This document shows positions 1 to 8,085 of a DNA stretch of 64,000 nucleotides, one piece after another. Numbering within the stretch: the first letter of the stretch is position 1; each line of letters begins with the position of its first letter. A program made the translations under genes and the position numbers. Below the pieces are notes generated by a model. That model was not told the DNA's origin and made no database searches. It saw nothing but the letters and a program-made list of their open reading frames with translations. This stretch comes from Flavobacterium hiemivividum (GTDB lineage: Bacteria > Bacteroidota > Bacteroidia > Flavobacteriales > Flavobacteriaceae), in NCBI RefSeq assembly GCF_004349145.1, contig NZ_SMFO01000005.1, positions 124,725 through 188,724 on the forward strand. The letters are read 5' to 3'.

Positions 1-47
1 CTATTAATTGACCGTATTTCATAATTTAGGTATAAACATATAAATTT

Positions 48-88
48 TAAGCCTTTATAGAACTTGATAGTAACTATAAAGGCTTTTA
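48..88 (-). terminator. Intrinsic terminator downstream of glutamate dehydrogenase
   Basis: A 12-base stem (AAGCCTTTATAG pairing with CTATAAAGGCTT) with a loop of about 13 bases lies just past the stop codon of the dehydrogenase gene. It is A-rich on the left, giving a T run on the minus strand, so it most likely ends that transcript. Confidence 0.7.
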
Positions 89-112
89 AAATCAAAAAGA
101 ATTAATCAAAGA

Positions 113-1393
113 TTAAGGGAAAATACCTCTTTGTATGTAAGCAGTTTCAATTCTTCTTATTGCTATTATATAAGCCGCTGTTCTCCAGTCTATCTTATCT
201 GCTTTAACAAGTGCTTCTACTTTATAGAATACCTCCGTTATCTTTTTATCAAGCTTTTGCATCACTTCGTCAAGTTGCCAAAGCTCCCCGTTTCTGTTTT
301 GTAGCCATTCAAAATAACTTCCTATTACTCCTCCCGAATTACATAAAATATCTGGAATAATAACGATTCCATTCTCTAATAAAATTTGTTCTCCATCAGT
401 ATCAATAGGTCCATTTGCACCTTCAGCAATAATAGTTGCTTTTACCATTGATGCATTCTCAACTGTAATCTGATTTCCTAAAGCTGCTGGAATAAGAATA
501 TCGCACTCCATGCCAAAAAATAATTTAGGATCTATTTCTTCAGCACCTGTAAATCCTTGAATAGAACCTTTTCTTGGCTTCGAATGTTCGAATAAAGCTT
601 CTACGTCAATTCCTTTTTCATTAATTATGGTAGCATGTGCATCTTGAACCGCAAGCAAAATTGCTCCTTCTTCTGTTAAGAAATGAGAAGTCCAATAACC
701 TACGTTACCAAAACCTTGAACAATAAACTTTTTATCTTTCAAGCTTTCGCCTCTACTTTTGTACAACAATTTAATTGTCAAGTACACTCCGTATCCGGTT
801 GAACGATTTCTTCCTTCTAATCCACCAGAACCTACCGGCTTACCAGTTACAACATGTTGATTACGAGAACGCTCGGAAGAGGACTTAGTTGACATATAAG
901 TGTCAGCCATCCAAGCCATAGTTTGTTCATTCGTGTTAACATCTGGCGCTGGAATATCATGCTCCGGGCCTATGTTCTCTCCTAAAGCATAAGTAAAACG
1001 TCTTGTAATACGCTCTAATTCGCCAATAGAATAATCTCTGGGGTCAATTTGAATTCCTCCTTTAGCACCACCATAAGGCAATCCCGCCAACGAAGTTTTC
1101 CATGTCATCCACATTGCTAATGCCTTAGCATCTTCTACATCAACTGTAGGATGGTAGCGCAATCCTCCTTTGTAAGGCCCTAATGCATTGTTATGTTGCA
1201 CTCGGTATCCTGTAAAAATCTCTACCTCACCATTATCCATCTTTACTGGAAAATGCAGTATAATTTCGTTATTAGTTATTGATAAAATTCTTCTAATGTT
1301 TGAATTTAAGTGGATGGCATCAGCTGTTTTATTAAACTGTTGCATCACGTTGTCAAGCATACTCCTTTTTGTAGTTTCTTTTTTAACTGTCAT
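113..1393 (-). CDS. gdhA: Glu/Leu/Phe/Val family dehydrogenase, glutamate dehydrogenase type
   Basis: This 426-residue protein is a full-length hexameric-type glutamate dehydrogenase, which interconverts glutamate with 2-oxoglutarate and ammonium using NAD(P). The substrate-binding stretch GGLRYHP lies near residue 77 and the active-site segment PYGGAKGG, with the catalytic lysine at about 111, follows. The dinucleotide-binding glycine motif VQGFGNVG lies near residue 224. Its start is only 7 bases after the stop of a small Cys-rich gene, so the two are probably co-transcribed. An NtrB/NtrC-like two-component pair lies directly upstream on the same strand, which suggests nitrogen regulation. 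Cofactor choice cannot be read safely by eye. The family call is very secure; the exact substrate (glutamate) is inferred from length and overall resemblance. Confidence 0.93.
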   Translation of the reverse strand: MTVKKETTKRSMLDNVMQQFNKTADAIHLNSNIRRILSITNNEIILHFPVKMDNGEVEIFTGYRVQHNNALGPYKGGLRYHPTVDVEDAKALAMWMTWKTSLAGLPYGGAKGGIQIDPRDYSIGELERITRRFTYALGENIGPEHDIPAPDVNTNEQTMAWMADTYMSTKSSSERSRNQHVVTGKPVGSGGLEGRNRSTGYGVYLTIKLLYKSRGESLKDKKFIVQGFGNVGYWTSHFLTEEGAILLAVQDAHATIINEKGIDVEALFEHSKPRKGSIQGFTGAEEIDPKLFFGMECDILIPAALGNQITVENASMVKATIIAEGANGPIDTDGEQILLENGIVIIPDILCNSGGVIGSYFEWLQNRNGELWQLDEVMQKLDKKITEVFYKVEALVKADKIDWRTAAYIIAIRRIETAYIQRGIFP

Positions 1394-1400
1394 ATTTTAT

Positions 1401-1622
1401 TTATTGATAATGTTCACAATGCATTTTATTACTATGTTGCCAAGTACAATGGCTATTATTATTACAATTAATGCACAATCCCGCACCTGAACTTAAATTT
1501 AACACTGATTTTTCTGTTCCAATAACAGGCAAATTCAAGTCAACGAGTATACTATCGCTTTTATTCTTATTGTTAACGACTAGAGGAATAGAATCAATTC
1601 CTTGGCTCTCAAATATGTTCAT
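1401..1622 (-). CDS. Small Cys-rich protein of unknown function
   Basis: A 73-residue protein with a polar N-terminal half and a C-terminal Cys/His cluster in the order C-x2-C-x5-C-x9-C-EHYQ, which looks like a metal or Fe-S site. There is no signal peptide or membrane segment. It ends 7 bases before the glutamate dehydrogenase start and lies just downstream of a sigma-54 response regulator on the same strand. A near-consensus sigma-54 promoter motif sits about 55 bases upstream of its ATG. I have an impression that similar small proteins occur beside two-component genes in other Bacteroidota, but I cannot name a family. The four spaced cysteines and tight coupling to the next gene make it likely to be real; the function is unknown. 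Confidence 0.7.
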   Translation of the reverse strand: MNIFESQGIDSIPLVVNNKNKSDSILVDLNLPVIGTEKSVLNLSSGAGLCINCNNNSHCTWQHSNKMHCEHYQ

Positions 1623-1676
1623 CTCATCTTATTTTAATATTGTTTGTATCAAACAATAATTATTTCGATCATAATA

Positions 1677-1693
1677 GACAAACAACATGCCAA
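1677..1693 (-). promoter_or_regulatory. Candidate sigma-54 (-24/-12) promoter
   Basis: Read on the minus strand the site is TTGGCATGTTGTTTGTC. It has the GG of the -24 element and a G exactly 12 bases later, as in TGGCAYR-N4-TTGCW, but the -12 dinucleotide is GT instead of GC. Transcription would start about 45 bases before the ATG of the Cys-rich gene. The position, directly between a sigma-54 activator gene and its likely target, raises its plausibility; the -12 mismatch lowers it. Confidence 0.4.
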
Positions 1694-1826
1694 ATAGCTA
1701 CAACGATATAGTGCAAATTAAAAAAACCTAATATACAAAGGATTACGAAAATGCAATTTTTAAAGTTACAAAATAAAGTGGGGCGAAACTACCCAGAAGA
1801 GGAAAAATTACTCAGCTTAAAGCAAT

Positions 1827-3164
1827 TTATTTTTCTAGTTTCTGACGCAGTGTTTTTCGATCGATTTGAAGAATCTCTGCGGCTCGAGTTTTATTATTAT
1901 CAACAGCCGAAAGCACCTTTAGAATATGCGCTTTCTCTATATCTTTTAACGATTTAAACTCTTCCTTTTCAGAAGGCATAGGGTATTTTAAGTATTCAGG
2001 CACATCTGCAACTTCAATTTGATCACCACTCATGATAATCATTCTTTGGATTACATTTTCTAATTCCCTGACGTTACCCGGCCAAGAATGACGCGTTAAA
2101 ACCGAAACAGCTTTATCTGAGATAGTAATTTTAGGTTTGTTATACTCCAGACCGTACTTTTTAAGAAAAGTGACAATCAATAGCTTTATGTCACTCATTC
2201 GATTACGAAGAGGTGGTGTTTCTATATTTACAACATTTAGTCGGTAATAAAGATCCTCACGAAAACTACCATTGATTGACATATCATATAAATCACTATT
2301 TGTGGCAGCAATAATTCTCAGATCTATTTTTTGTGTTTTCTGAGAGCCTATCATACTCACTTCTTTTTCCTGTAATACCCGTAACAATCGGGTTTGCACA
2401 GACAAAGGAGCTGTTCCTATCTCGTCTAAAAAAATAGTCCCACCTACAGCAGCTTGAAAAAACCCACCTCGGGTTTCATTAGCTCCAGTAAAAGCACCTT
2501 TTACATAACCAAAGAGTTCTGATTCCATTAAGTTTTCGGGGATCGCTCCACAATTTACAGCAATAAAAGGTTGGGCTGCAAAAGCGCCTTTATAATGAAT
2601 AGCTCTGGCTACTAATTCCTTTCCAGTCCCGCTTTCTCCTTGAATTAATATAGTTGCTCTATTGTCTTTTACACGCTGAATCAAATCTACTAATTGTACA
2701 ATCTGCTGAGATTGCCCTACAATTCCTGCGTACTCCGTTATTTTATGACTAGCGCTATCAATAAGTTCTTCACTACTATTTTTAGAATTCCCTTTAGAAT
2801 CTATAAGTTTTTGAACTGCACTTTTTAGTTCATCATTAGTAAACGGTTTTGCTAAATAATCTAATGCTCCTGATTTTACAGCCTCAACTGCACTATCTAC
2901 CGAAGGAAATCCAGTCACAACAAGTTTAGGAATAGAAGGAAAATGTTCTTGCACATATTTTATCAACTCCATACCGTTTATAGCAGGCATCTGCAAATCA
3001 GTAATCAATAAATCAATAGTGCTAAACTTTAATATTTCAATTGCTTCCGTTACCGAAGAAGCTTTATAAGTATGGAAATTCTGCGCTTTTAAATTGCGAT
3101 GAAGCAACTCAAGCATATCATAATTATCATCTACAATTAAAATATTTTCTTTCTTTAATTTCAT
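1827..3164 (-). CDS. Sigma-54-dependent response regulator, NtrC family
   Basis: A 445-residue activator with three domains. The receiver has the acidic pair near residues 12-13, the phosphorylation site Asp56 in LITDLQMP and the conserved lysine near 107. The AAA+ domain has Walker A GESGTGKE (176-183), the sigma-54-contacting loop GAFTGA (223-228) and Walker B GTIFLDE (near 243). A Fis-type helix-turn-helix fills the last 45 residues (NKTRAAEILQIDRKTLRQKL). Its ATG overlaps the stop of the upstream kinase gene as TAATG, so the pair is translationally coupled. Phosphorylated, it should act from distant sites on sigma-54 promoters; the nearest candidate is the motif at 1677-1693 ahead of the Cys-rich and glutamate dehydrogenase genes. 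Confidence 0.95.
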   Translation of the reverse strand: MKLKKENILIVDDNYDMLELLHRNLKAQNFHTYKASSVTEAIEILKFSTIDLLITDLQMPAINGMELIKYVQEHFPSIPKLVVTGFPSVDSAVEAVKSGALDYLAKPFTNDELKSAVQKLIDSKGNSKNSSEELIDSASHKITEYAGIVGQSQQIVQLVDLIQRVKDNRATILIQGESGTGKELVARAIHYKGAFAAQPFIAVNCGAIPENLMESELFGYVKGAFTGANETRGGFFQAAVGGTIFLDEIGTAPLSVQTRLLRVLQEKEVSMIGSQKTQKIDLRIIAATNSDLYDMSINGSFREDLYYRLNVVNIETPPLRNRMSDIKLLIVTFLKKYGLEYNKPKITISDKAVSVLTRHSWPGNVRELENVIQRMIIMSGDQIEVADVPEYLKYPMPSEKEEFKSLKDIEKAHILKVLSAVDNNKTRAAEILQIDRKTLRQKLEK

Positions 3165-4264
3165 TAGGACATCTTTAAAGGTAATTGAACTTGAACAACG
3201 GTTCCTTTCGGACTATTATCAAAAGTACGAATATCTCCCTTATGACTTTTAACAATTCCATGGACTACGCTCAGTCCTAAACCAGAACCTTCTCCGATAG
3301 GTTTCGTAGTAAAAAACGGCTCAAATATTTTAGTTTTCAGCGCTGCATCTACACCAGGACCTTGATCAGCAATTTCGATAAAAAAACTAGAATTATCAGA
3401 ATAAACACTCACCTTAATAACTGTGTTTTTTGGAGACACATAAATCGCGTTGATCAGAATATTAAATAAGACTTGAGTAAGCTGAATAGGATCTAACTGC
3501 GCTTCTAATTGCAATTCTTTAAAATCGACCTCGTAACTAATTTCTGCTTTACTAAAATTAGGGCCTAATAAACTTAATGCATCCGAAACAATAGGAACTA
3601 TTTCGACAAACTTCATGTTTTGAGGCATTTCGCAGGAAAAAAACATAAGCTTCTTAACGACTTCTCTCGAATAAATCGCAGCTTTAATAATTTTAGCACT
3701 ATCTAATTGCGATTGTTTTTCAACAGTACGATCTCGTATAAATTCAGCAAAACCAAGGATATTTCCAAGTGGCGTATTGAGTTCGTGTGCGATTCCTGCG
3801 GTGATTTCTCCTAAAATCGAAAGACGATCTACACGTTCTACACTTCGTTTCAACAACTCCTCTTTTCCCTTATTCAAATGTCGTTCATAAAGCACGCCGA
3901 CATCTGAAGCTACTTTGTTAAGCAATTTTTCTTCATCAGCTAAGAAGTGTTTTTCTGTAAATTGATCTGATGGATAATGCACTTTTACAAATCCCCTGTC
4001 TTCATCAAAAATGATAATAGCTGAATTTTGAAAAACAGTATTTTCGGGAATTATACTTGTAGTAAAATAATAACTCTCTAACTGCAACTCTATAAGTGCA
4101 TGTTCAGAAAATCGCCAAGCCTGTTTTAAAACCAAACAAATCTTATCTAAAGTGGTTGATAATGATCCTTGATGCGCTGAAATTATAGCTGAAACTTCAT
4201 ATAAGCAAGATAATTCCTTGATCCGTTCTTGAAGTAATTCTTCTGTAGAAATAGTAGAATTCAT
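3164..4264 (-). CDS. Soluble sensor histidine kinase, NtrB-like
   Basis: A 366-residue kinase with no membrane segments. The first 130 residues look like a degenerate GAF or PAS-like sensor. The HisKA motif AGIAHELNTPLGN has its phospho-acceptor at His160, followed by the N box NILINAIY, the G1 box ADQGPGVD and the F/G2 region FEPFFTTKP...GSGLGLS typical of HATPase_c. It is the first gene of a TAATG-coupled pair with the NtrC-type regulator. Lack of transmembrane segments means it senses a cytoplasmic signal, as NtrB does. The actual ligand is unknown and no PII gene is nearby in this window. Confidence 0.92.
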   Translation of the reverse strand: MNSTISTEELLQERIKELSCLYEVSAIISAHQGSLSTTLDKICLVLKQAWRFSEHALIELQLESYYFTTSIIPENTVFQNSAIIIFDEDRGFVKVHYPSDQFTEKHFLADEEKLLNKVASDVGVLYERHLNKGKEELLKRSVERVDRLSILGEITAGIAHELNTPLGNILGFAEFIRDRTVEKQSQLDSAKIIKAAIYSREVVKKLMFFSCEMPQNMKFVEIVPIVSDALSLLGPNFSKAEISYEVDFKELQLEAQLDPIQLTQVLFNILINAIYVSPKNTVIKVSVYSDNSSFFIEIADQGPGVDAALKTKIFEPFFTTKPIGEGSGLGLSVVHGIVKSHKGDIRTFDNSPKGTVVQVQLPLKMS

Positions 4265-4363
4265 GATGCTTAAAGGGATATAAAGTAATAATTATAGCTT
4301 AAAATCGAGTTTTAAAGAAACCCTACTTCGTTAAAAAAGAAAGAGCGACTTATATTCAAACTT

Positions 4364-4537
4364 TTATTTCTTACTTCGATTAAATAAACCAACAACAAAT
4401 AACAATACGCCTGTAATTATTAATATGTAGTATAAAGTAATGTATTTATCTCTGACAACATTTGCTAAAACGAAGCAAACAACACTGACTAAGTACAAAA
4501 CCATTGGGTTCAAATTCTTGATTGAAGAGAAATTCAT
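4364..4537 (-). CDS. Small membrane protein downstream of ftsY
   Basis: A 57-residue protein that begins with ATG 9 bases after the ftsY stop, on the same strand. It has two hydrophobic segments, about residues 11-27 and 35-52, separated by a short charged loop (VRDKY), and a basic tail NRSKK. The topology suggests a two-pass inner-membrane protein with a small loop. No function can be assigned. Tight spacing behind ftsY and clear membrane-protein composition support that it is translated; a small open frame on the opposite strand at 4440-4760 is a shadow of this gene and ftsY. Confidence 0.6.
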   Translation of the reverse strand: MNFSSIKNLNPMVLYLVSVVCFVLANVVRDKYITLYYILIITGVLLFVVGLFNRSKK

Positions 4538-4546
4538 ATTGTTGAA

Positions 4547-5500
4547 CTATTTAAAGAAAGAATCCACAAACTCATGTTTGTTAAAAACTTGTAGGTCTTC
4601 AATTCCTTCACCAACACCAATATATTTTACGGGGATTTTAAATTGGTCTGAAATCCCAATTACTACACCACCTTTTGCAGTACCATCTAATTTAGTTACC
4701 GCTAGACAAGTTACTTCAGTAGCTGCTGTAAACTGTTTAGCTTGCTCAAAAGCATTCTGACCAGTTGAACCATCTAAAACTAACAAAACATCGTGCGGAG
4801 CATCAACAATTACTTTTTGCATCACACGTTTTACTTTTGTTAATTCGTTCATCAAATTAACTTTATTATGTAAACGTCCTGCAGTATCAATAATTACAAC
4901 ATCAGCATCTTGCGCAACCGCTGATTGCAAAGTATCAAATGCTACCGAAGCAGGATCAGAACCCATGTTTTGTCTAACAATAGGAACACCTACTCTGTCA
5001 GCCCAAATTTGTAATTGATCAATCGCAGCGGCACGGAAAGTATCTCCTGCACCTAAAACCACTTTATAACCCGCTTTTTTAAATTGGTACGCAAGCTTTC
5101 CAATAGTAGTTGTTTTACCAACACCATTTACACCTACTACCATTAAAACGTATGGTTTTTTATCTTTTGGAATTACAAATTCAGTTGCTTCACCTGTATT
5201 AGTTTCAGAAAGTAATCCTGAAATTTCTTCTTGCAGAATTTTATTGAGTTCTTGAATTCCAAGGTATTTGTCAGCCGCAACACGACTTTCAATTCGAGTA
5301 ATGATTTTTAGGGTAGTATCAACTCCAACATCTGAGGAAACGAGAATTTCCTCTAAATTATCTAAAACTGCATCGTCAACTTTAGACTTTCCTGCAACAG
5401 CTTTACTTAATTTAGAAAAGAAAGTTGTTTTTGATTTTTCAAGACCTTTATCTAAAGTCTCTTTTTTTTCTGATGAAAATAATTTTTTAAAAAAACTCAT
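4547..5500 (-). CDS. ftsY: Signal recognition particle receptor FtsY
   Basis: A 317-residue SRP-family GTPase that docks ribosome-SRP complexes at the inner membrane for co-translational insertion. The short N-terminal region (about 25 residues, Lys-rich) is followed by the helical N domain and the GTPase G domain with GVNGVGKTT near residue 123, DTFRAAA, DTAGRLHNK and TKLDGTAKGG. The acidic A domain seen in E. coli is absent, which is common outside proteobacteria. It lies downstream of rpmB-rpmG-DUF4295, an arrangement I recognise from Bacteroidota, but a hairpin terminator separates it from them. Confidence 0.97.
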   Translation of the reverse strand: MSFFKKLFSSEKKETLDKGLEKSKTTFFSKLSKAVAGKSKVDDAVLDNLEEILVSSDVGVDTTLKIITRIESRVAADKYLGIQELNKILQEEISGLLSETNTGEATEFVIPKDKKPYVLMVVGVNGVGKTTTIGKLAYQFKKAGYKVVLGAGDTFRAAAIDQLQIWADRVGVPIVRQNMGSDPASVAFDTLQSAVAQDADVVIIDTAGRLHNKVNLMNELTKVKRVMQKVIVDAPHDVLLVLDGSTGQNAFEQAKQFTAATEVTCLAVTKLDGTAKGGVVIGISDQFKIPVKYIGVGEGIEDLQVFNKHEFVDSFFK

Positions 5501-5577
5501 TGTATTAACAGTGTTAGGAATAAAGCATTAGACACAATGAACTAACACCCTCTTCAGAAGGGTAAAGATATAAAATA

Positions 5578-5609
5578 AAAAAGCTACTTCCGAATGAAAG
5601 TAGCTTTTC
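5578..5609 (-). terminator. Terminator between the DUF4295 gene and ftsY
   Basis: The stem AAAAGCTACTT pairs with AAGTAGCTTTT around a short loop (CCGAATGA). Runs of A and T on both sides mean it can work in either direction. On the minus strand it ends the rpmB-rpmG-DUF4295 transcript, so part of ftsY expression may need its own promoter. Confidence 0.65.
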
Positions 5610-5628
5610 TATATAGTGCTTTTATTAA

Positions 5629-5781
5629 TTAGTTCTTTTTCAAGAATTCATCAACTAGTTCAGGTGCTAATATAGTCTCTACGAATGTATAAGCGCCAGT
5701 TTTTGGAGATTTCACCATCTTGATGGCTTTTGATAATCTCTTAGAAGATGTTTGTAACGATGCTACTGTTTTCTTTGCCAT
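5629..5781 (-). CDS. DUF4295 family protein
   Basis: A 50-residue, very basic protein beginning MAKKTVASLQTSSKRLSKAI. It matches the DUF4295 family, which in Bacteroidota is encoded right after the ribosomal protein L33 gene. The gene lies 77 bases after rpmG on the same strand and is followed by a terminator. The charge, size and operon suggest a ribosome-associated protein, but this is inference and its biochemical role is unknown. Confidence 0.85.
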   Translation of the reverse strand: MAKKTVASLQTSSKRLSKAIKMVKSPKTGAYTFVETILAPELVDEFLKKN

Positions 5782-5858
5782 GATTCAAATGTGTATTTAA
5801 ATTTAAATAAAATCTCTAAATGCTAACATATTGAGATCTGTATTAAAACTTCTAATTA

Positions 5859-6041
5859 TTATTTAATTTCTTTGTGAACAGTTACTCGTTTCAAGACTGG
5901 ATTAAATTTCTTAATCTCTAATCTATCTGGAGTATTTTTTTTGTTCTTCGTAGTTATGTATCTTGAAGTTCCTGCAACACCACTTGTTTTGTGTTCCGTA
6001 CATTCTAAAATTACCTGGATTCTATTACCTTTCTTTGCCAT
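5859..6041 (-). CDS. rpmG: 50S ribosomal protein L33
   Basis: A 60-residue L33 ([18 protein letters not shown]..., ending [13 protein letters not shown]), part of the large subunit near the E site. Only one Cys (ECTEH) is present, and the CxxC pairs of the zinc-binding form are missing, so this is the C-minus type. It lies 30 bases after rpmB and 77 bases before the DUF4295 gene, forming a ribosomal operon on the minus strand. Confidence 0.96.
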   Translation of the reverse strand: MAKKGNRIQVILECTEHKTSGVAGTSRYITTKNKKNTPDRLEIKKFNPVLKRVTVHKEIK

Positions 6042-6071
6042 CTTGCTATTTTTTTTATTGGAAGTTAAAGA

Positions 6072-6308
6072 TTATTTGATAAATCCTTGTGCTTGCGCTT
6101 TTTTCAAAACTGCAGCAATTCCATTTTTATTAATTGTTTTTACCGTAGATGCAGCTACTCTAAGAGTAATCCATCTATCTTCTTCTGGAAGATAAAAACG
6201 CTTTTTCACTAAGTTAACAGAAAATTTTCTCTTAGTTTTATTCATAGCGTGAGAAACGTTATTTCCTACCATCGCTCTTTTACCTGTAAGGTCACAAACT
6301 CTTGACAT
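6072..6308 (-). CDS. rpmB: 50S ribosomal protein L28
   Basis: A 78-residue L28 with the characteristic beginning [21 protein letters not shown] and the segment [17 protein letters not shown]. It is the first gene of the rpmB-rpmG-DUF4295 operon. The region upstream contains TTTCTTTG about 40 bases before the ATG with TTGG further upstream, a weak match to the Bacteroidota promoter pattern. Confidence 0.97.
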   Translation of the reverse strand: MSRVCDLTGKRAMVGNNVSHAMNKTKRKFSVNLVKKRFYLPEEDRWITLRVAASTVKTINKNGIAAVLKKAQAQGFIK

Positions 6309-6380
6309 TATGCTTATCTTTTATCGTTATTCAAAATCAGGGTGCAAAGAAAAGAAAAATAAACCTATAAACCAACAAAA

Positions 6381-7634
6381 TTATAATACAATTTTAAAAA
6401 TTTCTTTCTTCAATAACTCTAAACTTTTTATCACCGCTCTATCTATCACTTTCTCACGTGGTTGGCCAAAATTATATTCTTCGACAATAACTTCATTTGG
6501 CGTTGCCAATGCAATAAAAACAGTCCCAATTTCGGCAATTTCGTCTCCTTTTGTCGGGCCTGCATTTCCAGTTGTAGCGATCGCATAATCAGTATTCATA
6601 ATTTCCTTTACGCGCAAAGCCATTGCCGAAGCCACTTCCGCACTCACTACAGAAAATTCATTAATCACACTCTCAGAAACCCCTAAAACGCCAGTTTTAA
6701 CCTCCGTAGCATAAGAGACTACGCTCCCCTTGAAATATTCAGAAGCACCTGGAATCGCAGTTAATAAAGCCGCAATTTTACCACCAGTACAACTTTCAGC
6801 TGTAGCAAGTGTTTTATGTTGTTGTTTTAGCATTTTCCCAACTAAAAACTCAATAGTTTCATCCTCTTCAAAGCCAACGATAATATCTTTGATAATCGCA
6901 TCCAAAGACCTAACATATTGTTCTAATGCATTTTCCAAGAATTCTTTGTTTGTACCACGAGCCGAAATCCGCAAACGAACCGTCCCCGGACTCGGCAAAT
7001 AAGCCAACTTTAAAAAATCTGGAAGACTGTCTTCCCAAGCTTCAATTCGCTCTGCCACCATACTCTCTCCTTGCCCGTAAGTAAGAATTGTTTTATGTAT
7101 AATATACGGCCGACTATACTCTCGTACTACTTTTGGGATTATTTCGTTTTCAACCAAATACTTCATTTCGTAAGGAACTCCAGGCAGCGAAATAAAAACG
7201 GTGTTTTCTTTTTTCATCCACATTCCCGGAGCAGTTCCCACCGCATTGTGTAAAACTGTACATTTTGAAGGAACAAGCGCCTGATCTTTATTAATTTGCG
7301 TTATAGCCCGTTTATAAAAACCTTCTATCAACGCAGTAACATGATCTAAAACAGCGTAATTTACAATTAATTCATCTTCGAAATAATCACAAAAAGTTAT
7401 TTTAGTAACATCATCTTTTGTTGGCCCTAAACCACCAGTAATAATAACCAAATCTACATTATTTTGAAGCTTTTCAAATGTATCTAAGATATGCTTTTTG
7501 TCGTCGCTTATCGATATCATTTCGTTGATTTCGACTCCAATTTTATCGAGTGACTTCGCTATAAAAGCCGAATTTGTATCGACAATTTGCCCAATTAAAA
7601 TTTCATCCCCAATAGTAACAATGGTTGCCTTCAT
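6381..7634 (-). CDS. cinA: CinA-like protein: competence/damage-inducible domain plus nicotinamide-nucleotide amidase domain
   Basis: A 417-residue protein of normal CinA length. The N-terminal half (about 1-170) is a MoCF/COG1058 domain with [15 protein letters not shown] and the phosphate-binding [11 protein letters not shown]. The C-terminal 160 residues are the CinA amidase domain with [16 protein letters not shown] and [12 protein letters not shown]. The C domain deamidates nicotinamide mononucleotide in pyridine nucleotide salvage, and the N domain has ADP-ribose pyrophosphatase activity in studied homologues. It lies 72 bases upstream of rpmB on the same strand, so both may share a transcript. 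Confidence 0.93.
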   Translation of the reverse strand: MKATIVTIGDEILIGQIVDTNSAFIAKSLDKIGVEINEMISISDDKKHILDTFEKLQNNVDLVIITGGLGPTKDDVTKITFCDYFEDELIVNYAVLDHVTALIEGFYKRAITQINKDQALVPSKCTVLHNAVGTAPGMWMKKENTVFISLPGVPYEMKYLVENEIIPKVVREYSRPYIIHKTILTYGQGESMVAERIEAWEDSLPDFLKLAYLPSPGTVRLRISARGTNKEFLENALEQYVRSLDAIIKDIIVGFEEDETIEFLVGKMLKQQHKTLATAESCTGGKIAALLTAIPGASEYFKGSVVSYATEVKTGVLGVSESVINEFSVVSAEVASAMALRVKEIMNTDYAIATTGNAGPTKGDEIAEIGTVFIALATPNEVIVEEYNFGQPREKVIDRAVIKSLELLKKEIFKIVL

Positions 7635-7667
7635 TTTTTTATATGGATTTAGGTTTTGCTTTATACC

Positions 7668-7706
7668 TAAAATTCAACACCCAAATAACTTGAATGTTGA
7701 ATTTTA
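7668..7706 (-). terminator. Terminator downstream of the HPt gene
   Basis: Perfect inverted repeat TAAAATTCAACA / TGTTGAATTTTA with a 15-base spacer, located between the HPt stop and the cinA start. The A/T-rich outer part makes it a plausible terminator for the FAH-HPt pair on the minus strand. Confidence 0.5.
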
Positions 7707-7740
7707 GTGTTTTTGTAAAAAAATAGGAATTGAAATAATC

Positions 7741-8085
7741 TTACAACTCAAAATCCTTTTTAATTTCTTTGATCGCCTCTTTAACCTGCGACTTTATACT
7801 CTTAAAAGTATCAATTATTTCTTTCTTTTTACCTTCAGTTTTTGTCCAAGCTTCTAATTGCAGGATTTCTTCGAATGCAACATTCAAACCAAGCAGGTCT
7901 AAAGTTGGTTTTATTTTATGTGCATAAGCATAAGCATGCTTGTGATCTTTCTTCTTAATTCCTTCCTTGATTTGCTTTAAATCAGCTGGAACTTCGGTTA
8001 CAAACAACGTTAGAATTTCATTTACAAATTCTGGATCGTTATCTGAAAGTGCGTACACTTTTGCAAGGTTGTAGTTTAAAGCCAT
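7741..8085 (-). CDS. Stand-alone HPt phosphotransfer domain protein
   Basis: A 114-residue all-helical protein with the HPt motif AHKIKPTLDLLG; His56 is the expected phospho-acceptor. It should relay phosphate between the receiver of a hybrid kinase and a downstream response regulator. Its ATG overlaps the stop of the FAH-family gene as TAATG, so the two are translationally coupled although they share no obvious pathway. No kinase or regulator is adjacent; a hybrid kinase lies 25 kb away at 33795-35801 and lacks its own HPt, so it is a possible but unproven partner. Confidence 0.85.
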   Translation of the reverse strand: MALNYNLAKVYALSDNDPEFVNEILTLFVTEVPADLKQIKEGIKKKDHKHAYAYAHKIKPTLDLLGLNVAFEEILQLEAWTKTEGKKKEIIDTFKSIKSQVKEAIKEIKKDFEL

